In this document: one piece after another, positions 57,301 to 63,334 of the stretch
How positions within the stretch are numbered: position 1 is the first letter of the stretch
How the letters are laid out: every line of letters begins with the position of its first letter
Assembly (NCBI GenBank): GCA_028571685.1
Contig: CM053140.1
Location: forward strand, 55,744,201-55,808,200
DNA length: 64,000 nucleotides
Reading direction: 5' to 3'
From: Heterohyrax brucei
Taxonomy: Eukaryota; Chordata; Mammalia; Hyracoidea; Procaviidae
Notes under the pieces: model-generated
Seen by the model: only the letters and a program-made list of their open reading frames with translations
Database searches by the model: none
What the model was told of the DNA's origin: nothing
Made by a program: the position numbers and the translations under genes

Positions 57301-57501
57301 AACTGCCGACCTTTCCATTAGCAGCCAAACGCTTCACCACGGCGCCACCAGGGCTTCTTTCGAGCCCCTCAGTTTTCCCCAAAACTCCCTTCTTTCCCCT
57401 CCCTCAATCCCGCTACCTCCCACCTGCACTTTCCTTCTCTTCAGTGCGGCCGCGTCCAGCCACACGCCGCAGGCCTCCTCCTCCGGGCTTCTCCGCCTCA
57501 T
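29545..57501 (-). CDS. AUNIP: Aurora kinase A and ninein interacting protein (353 aa, three coding exons)
   Basis: Minus-strand exons 57501-57424, 32765-32624 and 30386-29545 splice in frame to 353 residues; human AUNIP has 357. The match covers both ends: human-like [24 protein letters not shown] at the start and [16 protein letters not shown] at the end, with CQPLG-like and [14 protein letters not shown] in the middle. AUNIP binds Aurora A and ninein at centrosomes and spindle poles, and was also shown to bind DNA and promote end resection with CtIP. No globular domain is visible; the chain is Ser/Gln-rich and likely disordered. The motif LFTxDSxGxxVIxH occurs twice, at about residues 283-296 and 338-351. 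The first intron is 24.7 kb and packed with transposons. It is convergent with MTFR1L, with at most 1.6 kb between 3' ends. Confidence 0.95.
30958..31145 (-). repeat. AfroSINE, long type
   Basis: Antisense 'gactgattccaactcatggtgatcctacaggacagagc' ... 'ctataaatctttagggaagcagaatacc' ... 'gagcacttaaccacatcagcc'. Confidence 0.85.
31933..32463 (-). mobile_element. Palindromic mariner-derived element, copy 3
   Basis: Left end TGAGGACTGAC after TA; right end GTCAGACCACA before CA (TA decayed). Centre is inverted relative to copies 1 and 2. Internal TTCGCGAAC motifs recur at both ends and near 32289. Confidence 0.82.
32624..32765 (-). CDS. AUNIP: AUNIP coding exon 2
   Basis: 47 codons plus one base: [47 protein letters not shown]. 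Acceptor CTTCTCAG precedes 32765; donor GTACGG follows 32624. It matches human THLIKPGTKMLTLLPGERKA and the following residues. Confidence 0.93.
33115..34340 (-). repeat. L1 ORF2 end and 3'UTR, antisense
   Basis: Starts at the reversed L1 tail ('aactgagtgaaaatgtacattcc') and runs through 'gggcaccatctggttcttccgg' to 'catcgttattctttatcattgc' and 'gggcatctgggttgattcc', the antisense ORF2 end. Confidence 0.85.
34345..34490 (+). repeat. MIR SINE fragment
   Basis: 'gcttgggttcaaatctctgttctgccactgccatgtagctgtgtaaccctctgc' is MIR core in sense. Confidence 0.7.
34498..34650 (+). repeat. AfroSINE, short type
   Basis: 'gccctggtgccacagtagtg' ... 'gctgctaaccaacaagtcag' ... 'ggttggaatagactcaattgc'. Directly follows the MIR. 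Confidence 0.88.
34912..35108 (-). repeat. AfroSINE, long type
   Basis: Antisense 'gtgccactgagtcaattcaactcctagtgatgac' ... 'cagatttccagctctttctcc' ... 'ggattcaaacttccacc' ... 'gctgttagctgagtgctg'. Confidence 0.85.
35109..36305. other. AUNIP intron 1, unassigned
   Basis: No exon seen. 35940-36300 is A-rich and may be an old L1 5' part (peptide [13 protein letters not shown]), but I cannot name it. A run of ten G lies at 36055-36064. Confidence 0.35.
36306..36765 (-). repeat. RTE 3' end, antisense
   Basis: 'gttgttagatgccaccaagtcggatctgac' ... 'cttgagcccattgttgcagccac' ... 'accatggcctgggtcaggtgcaccttagtcttcaag' is the antisense RTE 3' end. It abuts a sense RTE head-on at about 36766. Confidence 0.82.
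36766..39715 (+). repeat. RTE-type LINE, sense, split by an L1
   Basis: Parallels the copy at 14630 in the same order: 'ggccagtgaaacttaatgaacagcag', 'aaaatgagaagaaacagctac', 'ccaacaacttactagctgc'. The tail is 'gaagcaagaatgg' to 'cactgaattggaaccaata'. An antisense L1 3' end interrupts it at about 38640-39297. All reading frames are broken. Confidence 0.85.
38640..39297 (-). repeat. L1 3' end inserted in the RTE
   Basis: Reversed L1 tail ('gattgagtgaagtttataatccaag') through 'ggtggccaggcaccatctag'. 'aagctatat' flanks both sides (about 38619 and 39295), consistent with a target-site duplication. Confidence 0.8.
39725..40247 (+). repeat. Solo LTR, ERVL-MaLR-like, 523 bp
   Basis: Begins TG, ends CA and is flanked by a perfect 5 bp target-site duplication GGTGC (39720-39724, 40248-40252). 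Text resembles MaLR LTRs: 'atggactgaactgcgtcccccc' near the start and 'tctgtggtatttctgttagag' near the end. Reading frames across it are incidental. Inserted just past the RTE tail. Confidence 0.85.
40253..41070. other. AUNIP intron 1, unassigned
   Basis: AT-rich sequence without recognisable exon or repeat. Confidence 0.35.
41071..41400 (-). repeat. Old LTR-like repeat fragment, family unresolved
   Basis: Shares the order 'ggctcacagtctttcatgagg', 'ctcagttcctcaccacgtaa', 'catttatgatcaagtctcac', 'ctagtcattagaagtaaatcac' with the repeat at 43345-43850, so both belong to one interspersed family. Confidence 0.5.
41470..42000 (+). repeat. L1 3'UTR fragment, sense
   Basis: 'gaccagaagaaccagatggtgcctggctgcc' ... 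'gtcctgaccaagaacacaat' ... matches the L1 3'UTR seen at 46395-46460. Confidence 0.7.
42001..43344. other. AUNIP intron 1, unassigned
   Basis: No exon and no confidently named repeat was recognised. Scattered frames here have no recognisable protein signature. Confidence 0.35.
43345..43850 (-). repeat. Old LTR-like repeat, family unresolved
   Basis: 'tctgtgggtcaggaatttgg', 'cttttatgacctagtctcagaattc', 'ctccatcttttaacgaaaggagtatcaaagaatttttgg' is the text of a common mammalian interspersed repeat that I know but cannot name with certainty. Confidence 0.6.
43998..44185 (-). repeat. AfroSINE, long type
   Basis: Antisense 'gtgccatcaagttgattcagactcac' ... 'ggctgtaatctttacaggagcagatcaccagg' ... 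'cttttggctggcagccagac'. A clear example of the extra ~45 bp block. Confidence 0.9.
44190..44335 (+). repeat. MIR SINE fragment
   Basis: 'agttagaagacctggaatcaagcc' ... 'tttctttatctgtaaaacagaggtgatagcacc'. Confidence 0.65.
44345..44557 (-). repeat. AfroSINE, long type
   Basis: Antisense 'gttgctgcagagtcagcttcaactc' ... 'tttcagaaatagaccaccagggc' ... 'gaacctccaatctttcagctgatagcc'. Confidence 0.88.
45755..45800 (+). repeat. AfroSINE 3' fragment
   Basis: Only the end 'gtttgctgtgagtcggacttgactcaatggcag' is present. Inside the L1. Confidence 0.65.
45851..46002 (-). repeat. AfroSINE, short type
   Basis: Antisense 'gttgccatcaagtcaattctgactcataacaaccc' ... 'aaggagcacctggtag' ... 'gcacttaaccactataccaccagg'. 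Inserted in the L1, near ORF2 end. Confidence 0.92.
46667..47296 (-). repeat. Solo MaLR-like LTR inserted in L1
   Basis: Same family as 39725-40247, reversed ('tgttttagtcacctgg' ... 'aatccataaca'). Near-perfect 5 bp duplication CTGGC/CCGGC at 46662-46666 and 47297-47301. It contains an AfroSINE fragment at 47090-47175; without that it is about 530 bp. Confidence 0.85.
47090..47175 (-). repeat. AfroSINE, truncated, inside the LTR
   Basis: 'accaaacccactgccattgagttgattctgactcatagcg'. Third level of nesting: L1 > LTR > SINE. Confidence 0.85.
47930..48470 (+). repeat. L2 LINE 3' end
   Basis: 'gacaaacatttattaaatacctactctgtgccagacac', 'gaagacagtcaacaaatg', 'attccaggcagaagcatgc', 'ggatcaatctggctgtaaag' in L2 order. 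Confidence 0.82.
48717..48864 (-). repeat. AfroSINE, short type
   Basis: 'gttgctgttgagtcaattccaactcacagcaaccctacagg' ... 'gctggtggattcaaatgg' ... 'gttaacactgagctaccag'. Confidence 0.92.
48866..49369. other. AUNIP intron 1, unassigned
   Basis: AT-rich, no recognisable exon or repeat family. Confidence 0.35.
49370..49512 (-). repeat. AfroSINE, long type, 5'-truncated
   Basis: 'gccatcaagtcaattctggg' ... 'ctataatcattatgagaacagattaccagg' ... 'gatgggttcaagc'. Confidence 0.82.
49858..50046 (-). repeat. AfroSINE, long type
   Basis: 'gtggagtcaacttgtggcaacc' ... 'ggtgtaaccttttggaagcagcgagccaggcctgcc' ... 'agtgcttaaccgtttgc'. Confidence 0.85.
50055..50805 (-). repeat. RTE 3' part, antisense, with foreign 85 bp
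   Basis: 'gtgccacagggtcagatctaactcataggaaccgcatg' then, after 50111-50195, 'ctgcccagtcttacagcatc' ... 'catatgaggcaactgaaaacaccatgg'. The 85 bp break the RTE text and match 47874-47957. Confidence 0.82.
50806..52874 (-). repeat. Solo MaLR-like LTR split by an RTE
   Basis: LTR parts 50806-50906 and 52446-52874 total about 530 bp, the full length of this family here. End 'taatccataaca' is intact. The RTE at 50907-52432 lies between. Confidence 0.82.
50907..52432 (-). repeat. RTE-type LINE, antisense, 5'-truncated
   Basis: Flanked by a perfect 13 bp target-site duplication AATCTAGGAGGAT (50894-50906 and 52433-52445). Antisense frames give [20 protein letters not shown] C-terminal and [10 protein letters not shown] reverse transcriptase text, broken by stops. 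Confidence 0.9.
52880..52950 (-). repeat. AfroSINE 5' fragment
   Basis: 'gttggtggattcaaacagccaacctttcagctagcagcc' and 'cttaaccactaagcc'. Confidence 0.78.
52967..53125 (-). repeat. AfroSINE, short type
   Basis: 'aacccactgccatcaagttgattctgactc' ... 'aggacagagtagaactgtcccatagggtttcc' ... 'cttaaccattataccacc'. One of the least decayed copies. Confidence 0.93.
53327..53853 (-). repeat. Solo MaLR-like LTR
   Basis: Same family and length (527 bp) as the others; flanked by TGCAC on both sides (53322-53326, 53854-53858). Begins 'tgtttcagtcaactagtgcc' in plus-strand reading. Confidence 0.82.
53859..54590. other. AUNIP intron 1, mostly unassigned
   Basis: Near 54115-54360 'gtcagcttggctagaccatgattctcag' looks like part of an old LTR or DNA repeat, but I cannot name it. 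Confidence 0.35.
54939..55093 (-). repeat. AfroSINE, short type
   Basis: 'gtgccgtcgattccaactcacagtgaccctacaggacag' ... 'agcacctggtacatctgaattgctgacc'. A 3' fragment of another lies at 54592-54645. Confidence 0.92.
55122..55268 (-). repeat. AfroSINE, short type
   Basis: 'aacactgctgttgaatcgattcagactcacagcaaccctatagg' ... 'gatggattcaaactgctg' ... 'cttaaccactatgcc'. Preceded by a CAACAA-type tail. Confidence 0.92.
55270..56560. other. AUNIP intron 1, AT-rich; MIR near 55930-56160
   Basis: A MIR in sense is visible ('gtctgttcatctataaaatagg', 'gtgcctggcatttagtaagcactc'). The rest shows no recognisable family or exon. Confidence 0.5.
56562..56727 (+). repeat. AfroSINE, short type
   Basis: 'ggtgacacagtggttaagtgctacagctgttaac' ... 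'tctatggggccattctactctg' ... 'gggtcactatgaatcagaac'. Confidence 0.93.
57160..57357 (-). repeat. AfroSINE, long type, CpG-rich, beside AUNIP exon 1
   Basis: 'cagtcgattccgactcctagcggacc' ... 'gctgtcatccttacggaagcagacgg' ... 'gaccgg'-free tail 'cttcaccacggcgccaccagg'. It keeps about ten CpG where other copies have TG or CA. It ends 67 bases from the exon 1 donor. Confidence 0.92.
57424..57501 (-). CDS. AUNIP: AUNIP first coding exon
   Basis: ATG at 57501-57499, 26 codons: [20 protein letters not shown] then KRRKVQ. Donor GTGGGA follows 57424. Human starts [20 protein letters not shown], so this start is secure. Confidence 0.96.
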
Positions 57502-57745
57502 GGCCACTGGGGCTAAGTCAACAGGGCTGGGAGATCTGGACCGGCCACCTCAGGTAATCGCCAGAATGGTGGCCGCCGACGTTCGGATCTCGCGCCAACG
57601 CGGGGGGGGCGGAGCTACGTCGCGCGTGCCCCGCCGCTACCGTCAGACCCGCCCCGGACCAGGCCACGCCCCGGGCAAACCCAGGGCCCTTCCCCAAGCC
57701 ACGCCTCTGATCAAGCCACGCCCCTCCCCAAGCCACGCCTCTCGC
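57502..57745 (-). promoter_or_regulatory. AUNIP: AUNIP promoter / CpG island
   Basis: CpG-dense 240 bases upstream of the AUNIP ATG. CCACGCC occurs four times (57664, 57699, 57716, 57733), the last three exactly 17 bases apart. These are GC/CACCC-type boxes for Sp/KLF factors. No TATA box stands out. Confidence 0.7.
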
Positions 57746-58150
57746 CTCAGAAGCCAGCTGTCAAGACCGCTGCTGTGCTTTATTCGAGGAGCGTCATATC
57801 CTTTTAGGAAGATTTTCTGTTATTTCTGATCATTTCTTTCAGGAATTATATTCTGGAAACGATGCTGTGGGAGAGGTTTTCGACACTGTGCAAGGAATTT
57901 TCGCTTTCTTCTTTTTGCTCGTATCTTGCCACTGCACCCTCACCATAATCCCAAATGAAAGAGACAGAGCAGAGGCCCAGGTCCACTGACTTTAATAATG
58001 AGCATCCTCAACGCTGCACTAAGCGGCTACGCCCTAAATCTATCATTCACGAGGCTTACTAGGGTATTTGGTGGTGTCACATCTCATTTTGTTTTGTTCT
58101 TCTCCGTACTTGCTCATTTACCATCACTGTACATGAAAGAGAGACCCTGG
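57746..58150. other. Intergenic, AUNIP to PAQR7
   Basis: No exon or named repeat recognised between the AUNIP promoter and the duplicated segment. Confidence 0.4.
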
Positions 58151-58397
58151 TTCCTCACCCTTTCGGCCCGGGACCATGAGGGCCAGGGCAGCACTTATTA
58201 ACGCCCTGATCATCTGGCATTGATCCCGCAGCCTGTGGCCTATCACCAAACGGACTGTTGAATTGTGAATGAAGGAATCAGGAGAGAAGCTAGGAGTAGG
58301 GTGTGTGGACATGGAGGCCAGAGCTAAGAGAGCTGGGGCTAACCCTCTGGGATGGGACTGAAGGGATGTGGGGGCACTAGATGGGCTCCATTTATGT
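58151..58397. repeat. Duplicated segment, copy A
   Basis: About 90% identical by eye to 59587-59835, same orientation, 1.4 kb apart. Key shared phrases: 'tgatcatctggcattgatcc', 'gaatgaaggaatcaggagag', 'gatgggactgaagggatgtg'. Outside the PAQR7 transcript as inferred. Confidence 0.92.
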
Positions 58398-58530
58398 AGC
58401 CATCTGCTAATCAAAAAGTAAGCAGTTCGAATCCACCAGGTGCTCCTTGGAAACTCTATGGAGCAGTTCTACTCTGTCTATAGGGTTGCTGAGTTGAAAT
58501 CGACACAACGGCCATGAGTTTGGTTGTTTA
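58396..58530 (+). repeat. AfroSINE, short type, 5'-truncated
   Basis: 'catctgctaatcaaaaagtaagcagttcgaatccaccagg' ... 'gttgctgagttgaaatcgac'. Starts exactly where duplicated copy A ends. Confidence 0.9.
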
Positions 58531-58542
58531 GGGTACATGTAT

Positions 58543-58700
58543 AATAAACCCTGTGGCATAGTGGTTAAGTGTTGTGGGCTGCTAAGCAAAAGGTCGACAG
58601 TTCAAAACCGCCACTCTTTGGAAACTATTGGGCAGTTCTACTCTGTCTCTAGGGTTGCTATGAGTCAGAATCTACTTGAGGGCAGTGGGTTGGGTTTGGT
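58543..58700 (+). repeat. AfroSINE, short type
   Basis: 'ccctgtggcatagtggttaag' ... 'gcaaaaggtcgacagttc' ... 'gttgctatgagtcagaatc'. Confidence 0.92.
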
Positions 58701-58747
58701 ACATGTATAGTTGGCAATGGGTTTTTGTTTGTTTTCTTGTACATGTA

Positions 58748-58911
58748 TGCAAAACCCAGGTGTAATAGTTAGGCACTAAGTTGCTAATCAGAAGTCCATA
58801 GTTCGAATCTACCAGGTGCTCCTTAGAAACTACTCTGTGCTCCTTAGAACTCTACTCTGTCCTATATAGCCACTATGGGTCCGAATCAACTTGAAAGCAG
58901 TGGGTGTGGTT
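58748..58911 (+). repeat. AfroSINE with internal tandem duplication
   Basis: 'gttgctaatcagaagtcc' ... 'gtgctccttagaaactactctgtgctccttagaactctac': the 'gtgctccttagaa' block is doubled. Confidence 0.9.
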
Positions 58912-59152
58912 GTATACATGTATAGTTTGTGTACTGTGGTAAAACACAGTATTACAAAAATTAGTGTTTTTATAAATATATCGAGCTTTGAAGAAAAAAG
59001 CCAAAAAACACATTCCTGTCAAATTATAAAGAAGGATTTTGTATATTTCGAACACATTCTTTCAGGCTCTTTTAAAGCTTATTTAATAAAACTACTCTCT
59101 TACCCTACCCCCCTAAAAAACTGTACCAAGCCCCAATTCCACTCTTACCCCC

Positions 59153-59298
59153 CAAAAAAACACAGTGCTGTAAAGTCAGTTCCAACTCATTAGCTACCCT
59201 ACAGGACCGAGGAGAACTGCCCCATAGGGCTTCCAAGTAGTAGCTGATGGATTTGAACTATGGACTTTTTTGTTAGCAGCCAAGCTCTTCACCACTGC
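59153..59298 (-). repeat. AfroSINE, short type
   Basis: 'cagtgctgtaaagtcagttccaactc' ... 'gagaactgccccatagggcttcc' ... 'gccaagctcttcaccact'. Confidence 0.9.
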
Positions 59299-59453
59299 CC
59301 ACTGCCAGGAAGTGCCTCCCTACCCTCTCCCACCCTGGGGCCCCATCATCCCCCAGAATACTTCCTCCAACATTCATCAGAGCCCACCAGGGACCCAGGG
59401 CAACCCCTGGGACAGGAGAGAAAATACAGAGAGAGGCAGTTGCTGTCAGTCAC

Positions 59454-59459
59454 TTTATT
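59454..59459 (-). terminator. PAQR7: Poly(A) signal AATAAA, PAQR7
   Basis: TTTATT on the plus strand, 890 bases after the PAQR7 stop; gives a 3'UTR of about 0.9 kb. Confidence 0.65.
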
Positions 59460-59586
59460 GCATCAAGGATGTATTAGAGTTCAGACCACTCCTAGCCTCA
59501 GCCCCACTGAACTCCTTCCTCACCTCTGGGCCTTGCACAGGTCTTTCCCACTACCCAGAACACCCTTCCTCTTCTCCACCTGTGAA

Positions 59587-59835
59587 TTCCTACTCACCCT
59601 TTCAGCCCAGGAGCATGAGGGCCAGGGCAACACTCATTAAAGCCTTGATCATCTGGCATTGATCCCCAACCTGTGGCCTGTCACCAAAGGGACTGTTGAC
59701 TTTTGAATGAAGGAATCAGGAGAGAAGCTGGGAGTAGGGTGTGTGGATATGGAGGCCAGAGCTAGGAGAGCAGGGGCTAACCCTTTGGGATGGGACTGAA
59801 GGGATGTGGGGGCACTGGATGGGCTTCATCTATGT
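59587..59835. repeat. Duplicated segment, copy B, in the PAQR7 3'UTR
   Basis: Partner of 58151-58397. It probably is the original, since it lies in a transcript and continues into unique 3'UTR on both sides. Confidence 0.9.
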
Positions 59836-60349
59836 CTGGCACAATCTTCTACCTCTGAGGGCTCTCTGGAGCTCCAGCATCCCAGGAGAAGGTTTAAGGG
59901 GTAGTAACATCCTGCACACATTTTAAGCCACATTTTTCCCCATCTATCAATGAAATCTAGGTAGAGTGGGTTGCTGAGGCCTCTGCCACCTCTCAGATCA
60001 AATCTGATTCAAGTCAAAATTCCACCTTCCCCCAGATCTGGAAGGACACCAAACTGGGGACCTGGCTTAAGCTGGCCCCTAGCTCCAGCTCTAATGAAAA
60101 GTAATAGAGGGAATAGCCAGGGTAGCCCACACCTTTATCTCTTTCCCTCTCCTAAGGCAAGGAGACAGGGCACACCCACGAGAGCACAGCAGCTCCCAGT
60201 GGATATCCCAAATCAAAGGACTGGCCAGTGTGTGCAACGAGTTACCACAGGGCAGACACATACAACTTTACCAGGCCTTGTTCCCATCTAGAGCCAAGCC
60301 TGGACCCCTGAGCCCCTACACCTCCCTCTCCAGCAGCTGTCACACCCTG

Positions 60350-61393
60350 TCACTTGGCCTTCTGCTCTAGTTTGCGCCGTACCAGCTGGCTCAGAAGGAG
60401 CGCAGTGAGGACACTGCTGCCGGCTGTGAGCAGGAAGAGGCCAGAGAAGTTGTTGGGCCAGCGAGTGTGGAGGGGCTCATAGATGGGCCGCCGGGCCTCA
60501 TAGTCCAGCGCCACCGCCTCCAGCTGAGCCAGTGTGCACAACACCAAGAAGACGTGAAAGAGTTGGTGGCCCTGCCCAAAGATGTGGCAGCGGCCAGGGA
60601 ACCAGCGCTCAGGCATACAGGACGAGAAGAACACAGCAGCCAGCAGGAAGAAGATCACCTGGCACTTGTGGTAGAGAAGAGCAGCATCCGAGGCAGGATT
60701 GGGGGACATCAAGATACGGTGCACCACAGGGCTGATGTCCAGAGCATAGGCCAGCGCCGAGGGCACCTCTTGACAAGTGCGGCCCAGCAGGCCGGGTATC
60801 TGGCTGTATTTGTTGTAGCAGGAGCCAGCACAGGAAAGCCAGGCAAGAAAGGTAGCCGTGGGTAGGAAGATGGCCTGCACCCGGGAGTGCCAGGCAGGCT
60901 CAATGGAGTAGTAGAAGTGAGCCAAGGCACTGCCAAACTGGTACACGGCCACACCTACATAGTCCAGGAAGAAGAAGCTGTAATGCCAGAACTCGGACTT
61001 GGCCTGCAGGAGGTGAGCCAAGGCACTGAAAGAGAGGTAGGTGAAGGAAGTGAAGGTGATGAGGAGGAGGGGCAGGGCGTGTGGGTCCCCCCAGAAGTCC
61101 ACGGTACCCACAAAGACAGCCAGGCGCAGCAACAGTAGCAGGGCCGCCAGCAGGTGCGTCCACACGTTCACTGCCTCATTGTGCTGCTGGAACAGCGTTC
61201 GGAAATAGAAATGCCAGGTCTGGTGCAGTGGCCGGTAGCCCACGTAGATGTATGGCTTCCAGAAGAGGGGCGGCACTTTGGCTCGGTCCACCGTGAAGAC
61301 AGGCTCTGGCTGCACAGATGACTGAGACTCCCGACGGATGTGCTGCAAGCTAGGCAAGAGATGACTCAGCTTCTGGGACATCGCTGTGGCCAT
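60350..61393 (-). CDS. PAQR7: Membrane progestin receptor alpha (347 aa)
   Basis: One uninterrupted coding exon of 347 residues; human PAQR7 has 346 and matches along its length. PAQR7 is a seven-helix plasma-membrane receptor of the PAQR (adiponectin/progestin) family that answers progesterone in reproductive tissues. Visible family marks: the soluble start with PEPVFTVDRAKVPPLFWKPY, YRPLHQTWHFYFRTLFQQHN, Asn76-x-x-Thr79-His80, the Ser123-x3-His127 motif, Asp144 and the late His276-x3-His280; the last four sites are the family's metal-binding or catalytic-like positions. Hydrophobic helices lie at about 79-101, 106-128, 136-160, 171-190, 241-258, 277-297 and 316-336. I start at MATAMSQ because an acceptor CCCCAG ends at 61416 and the in-frame ATG further upstream is intronic. 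Same strand as AUNIP. Confidence 0.97.
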   Translation of the reverse strand: MATAMSQKLSHLLPSLQHIRRESQSSVQPEPVFTVDRAKVPPLFWKPYIYVGYRPLHQTWHFYFRTLFQQHNEAVNVWTHLLAALLLLLRLAVFVGTVDFWGDPHALPLLLITFTSFTYLSFSALAHLLQAKSEFWHYSFFFLDYVGVAVYQFGSALAHFYYSIEPAWHSRVQAIFLPTATFLAWLSCAGSCYNKYSQIPGLLGRTCQEVPSALAYALDISPVVHRILMSPNPASDAALLYHKCQVIFFLLAAVFFSSCMPERWFPGRCHIFGQGHQLFHVFLVLCTLAQLEAVALDYEARRPIYEPLHTRWPNNFSGLFLLTAGSSVLTALLLSQLVRRKLEQKAK

Positions 61394-61415
61394 GTCTGTG
61401 GGCTTGGACAGGCAG
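61394..61415 (-). other. PAQR7: PAQR7 5'UTR part of the coding exon
   Basis: 22 bases between the acceptor (TTTCTCCCCAG) and the ATG. Human PAQR7 also keeps its whole coding sequence in one exon after noncoding exon(s). Confidence 0.75.
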
Positions 61416-62011
61416 CTGGGGAGAAAGGCCACAGCATAGTCAGTAGCCTGATGTCATCACCCTACCAGCAGCAGCTGGGGAGGGTTGATGCCAAGTCCTA
61501 CCACCTGTCCCCATCTTCTTATGCCCGCACTGGGTCCAAAAGGAAAGGGCAGCACCCCCAGAACAGGAATCTAAAGTCTGTTTTGTTCCTGATGTATCCC
61601 AAGTGCCTACAACACTGCCTGACACATAATAGGTGCTCAATAATGCTTGAGGGATGTTAATTAATGACTACTCCTGGCCTCCCTTCCCCCTCCCCCCATA
61701 GCAATCTCTTCATTGGACTCTCTGCCTCGGTTCTTCCCATTCCAGTCAAGGGTCCACACTAAAGTCCCAGCTGCTTTCTTTCCTAAAGCACAGATCTGGC
61801 ATGTTGAACACATGACCAGGTGACAGGCTCTCCTAGCCCTGTGTTCATGTTACCATCAGCACTCACTTGGACAGACAATGATTTTGCTACCAGAACTGCT
61901 GCCTCCACTTTTAGTCCTTTGAGAATGGCAAGAACCTCCCACGGACCCTCCACCACCCTGCAGGATCTCATCTCTGCTACCCTTTCCAGCCTCATTATTC
62001 AGCCACCAGGA

Positions 62012-62165
62012 CCAAAATCCACTGCCATCAAGTCAATTCTGACTATAGAGATCCTACGTCAGAGTAGAACTGCCCCATAGGGTTCCCAAGGAGCACCTGG
62101 TGGATTTAAACTGCCGACCATTTGGTTAGCAGCCATAGTTCTTAACCGCATGCCACCAGGATTAC
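62012..62165 (-). repeat. AfroSINE, short type
   Basis: 'aatccactgccatcaagtcaattctgac' ... 'gaactgccccatagggttccc' ... 'aaactgccgaccatttggttagcagcc'. Confidence 0.93.
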
Positions 62166-63069
62166 CTTATCCAACCACAGTGCACTCCAGACCCAGCCAC
62201 AGGCTTACCGACCCCCCCGGGCTACTGTTTCACATGTAGCTTTGCACAACCTGTTCTCTCTGCCTGAGACATTTTCCTCATTTTGCTTACCATGCAAACC
62301 CCTATTCACCCCTCAAAACCCATTCCTTCTATAATGCTTTCCCTAGCCTTCTGAACCTCCTACAACAACCATTCTACTTAACAGATAACCATCCTTCACC
62401 ATTAAAACAATTCTCATGGAGTTGTTAACATAAACTCATCAAAGATAAGCAGTTTGTCTCATTATTTTGTAAACCCCTCCATGATTAGCAAGTAGCTAGT
62501 ATGGTTTGTTGAATAAAAAAAAAAAAGACTTAATACCCACTTGTACTCTCCAAACCCCAACACAGAGAGCTACTTCTTCCTGCAAGTCTGCAGCTACCAA
62601 CTCATCTAACTGTACTTTCCCTCAGTTATGACCTTCTTCAGAAGTACTTCCCAACCCAGTCTCCACGCTCCTGTGCAGTTGCTGATTCCAAATAAATCAA
62701 ACCCCCTATGACCTGCTCCCACCCTCATTTCTCACTGCACCCAAATGCCACACCCTGTGCTAATTTTCCTTCCCTTCATGAAATCCTCCAAGGCCAGTAC
62801 AAGCTGCCACCTCCAAAGGATGTCCTGGACTGCCTTCTCCTTCTCCCTAACTTCTTAAGGCACACGTAACATTGTATTGTTGTTGCTGTGTACTCGATTC
62901 CCACTAACAGTGACATATAATGAGTTACACAAATAGTATTCACTTGTTGGCCATCACTTACTGAACCCCTTCTCTAACTCAGATGCTATGCTCAGGTTCA
63001 GCAAAAGCGAAGTAAAAAGGGATTTCATCCTTGCCCTCAGGGACTTTATGTTCTGGTGAAGATTACAGA

Positions 63070-63310
63070 CAGGAAAACAACAGCAAATGCTTACACGGAA
63101 CTCGTCATGAGCCAGGCACTGTGTTATGAATTTTACGTCTAATTGACTCATTTAAGCCTTGAATCACCCTATGAGGTTGATCTGGATTATTTCCATCTTC
63201 CAGATGAGGAAACAGAGACACTGAAAGTTTAGGCACCTTGCCCAGCCACCTGGGTTGGAAGTGGCAGAAGCACAATCTGAATCCACTCTATGCTCTTAAC
63301 TGGTACCCTA
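63070..63310 (-). repeat. MIR-like SINE
   Basis: 'gagccaggcactgtgttatg' ... 'cttccagatgaggaaacagagacactgaaag' ... 'cttgcccagccacctggg'. Good antisense MIR. Confidence 0.75.
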
Positions 63311-63334
63311 AACTCCCCTTTGTGAGGTGAGATT

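Larger units (their letters stand above)
32766..57423 (-). other. AUNIP: AUNIP intron 1
   Basis: 24.7 kb between coding exons 1 and 2. Most of it can be assigned to L1, RTE, MaLR-like LTRs, AfroSINE, L2 and MIR; the separate entries list them. No further AUNIP exon was seen. Confidence 0.85.
59440..60349 (-). other. PAQR7: PAQR7 3'UTR
   Basis: Inferred from the stop to the AATAAA. It contains duplicated copy B (59587-59835) and otherwise no repeat that I recognise. Confidence 0.6.
61417..63334 (-). other. PAQR7: PAQR7 5' intron
   Basis: No further exon was recognised. It holds an AfroSINE (62012-62165), a small AfroSINE fragment (62876-62925) and a MIR (63070-63310). The first PAQR7 exon must lie beyond the window. 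Confidence 0.6.

Noticed and set aside
57167..57829. 220-residue plus-strand frame over AUNIP exon 1
   Set aside because: It crosses an AfroSINE, the real AUNIP exon on the other strand and GC-rich promoter repeats. No homology or start context.
61394..61432. PAQR7 start 13 codons upstream (MAFLPSCLSKPTD)
   Set aside because: This in-frame ATG lies across a good splice acceptor (TTTCTCCCCAG ending at 61416) and human PAQR7 starts at the later Met region. The extra residues are intronic.
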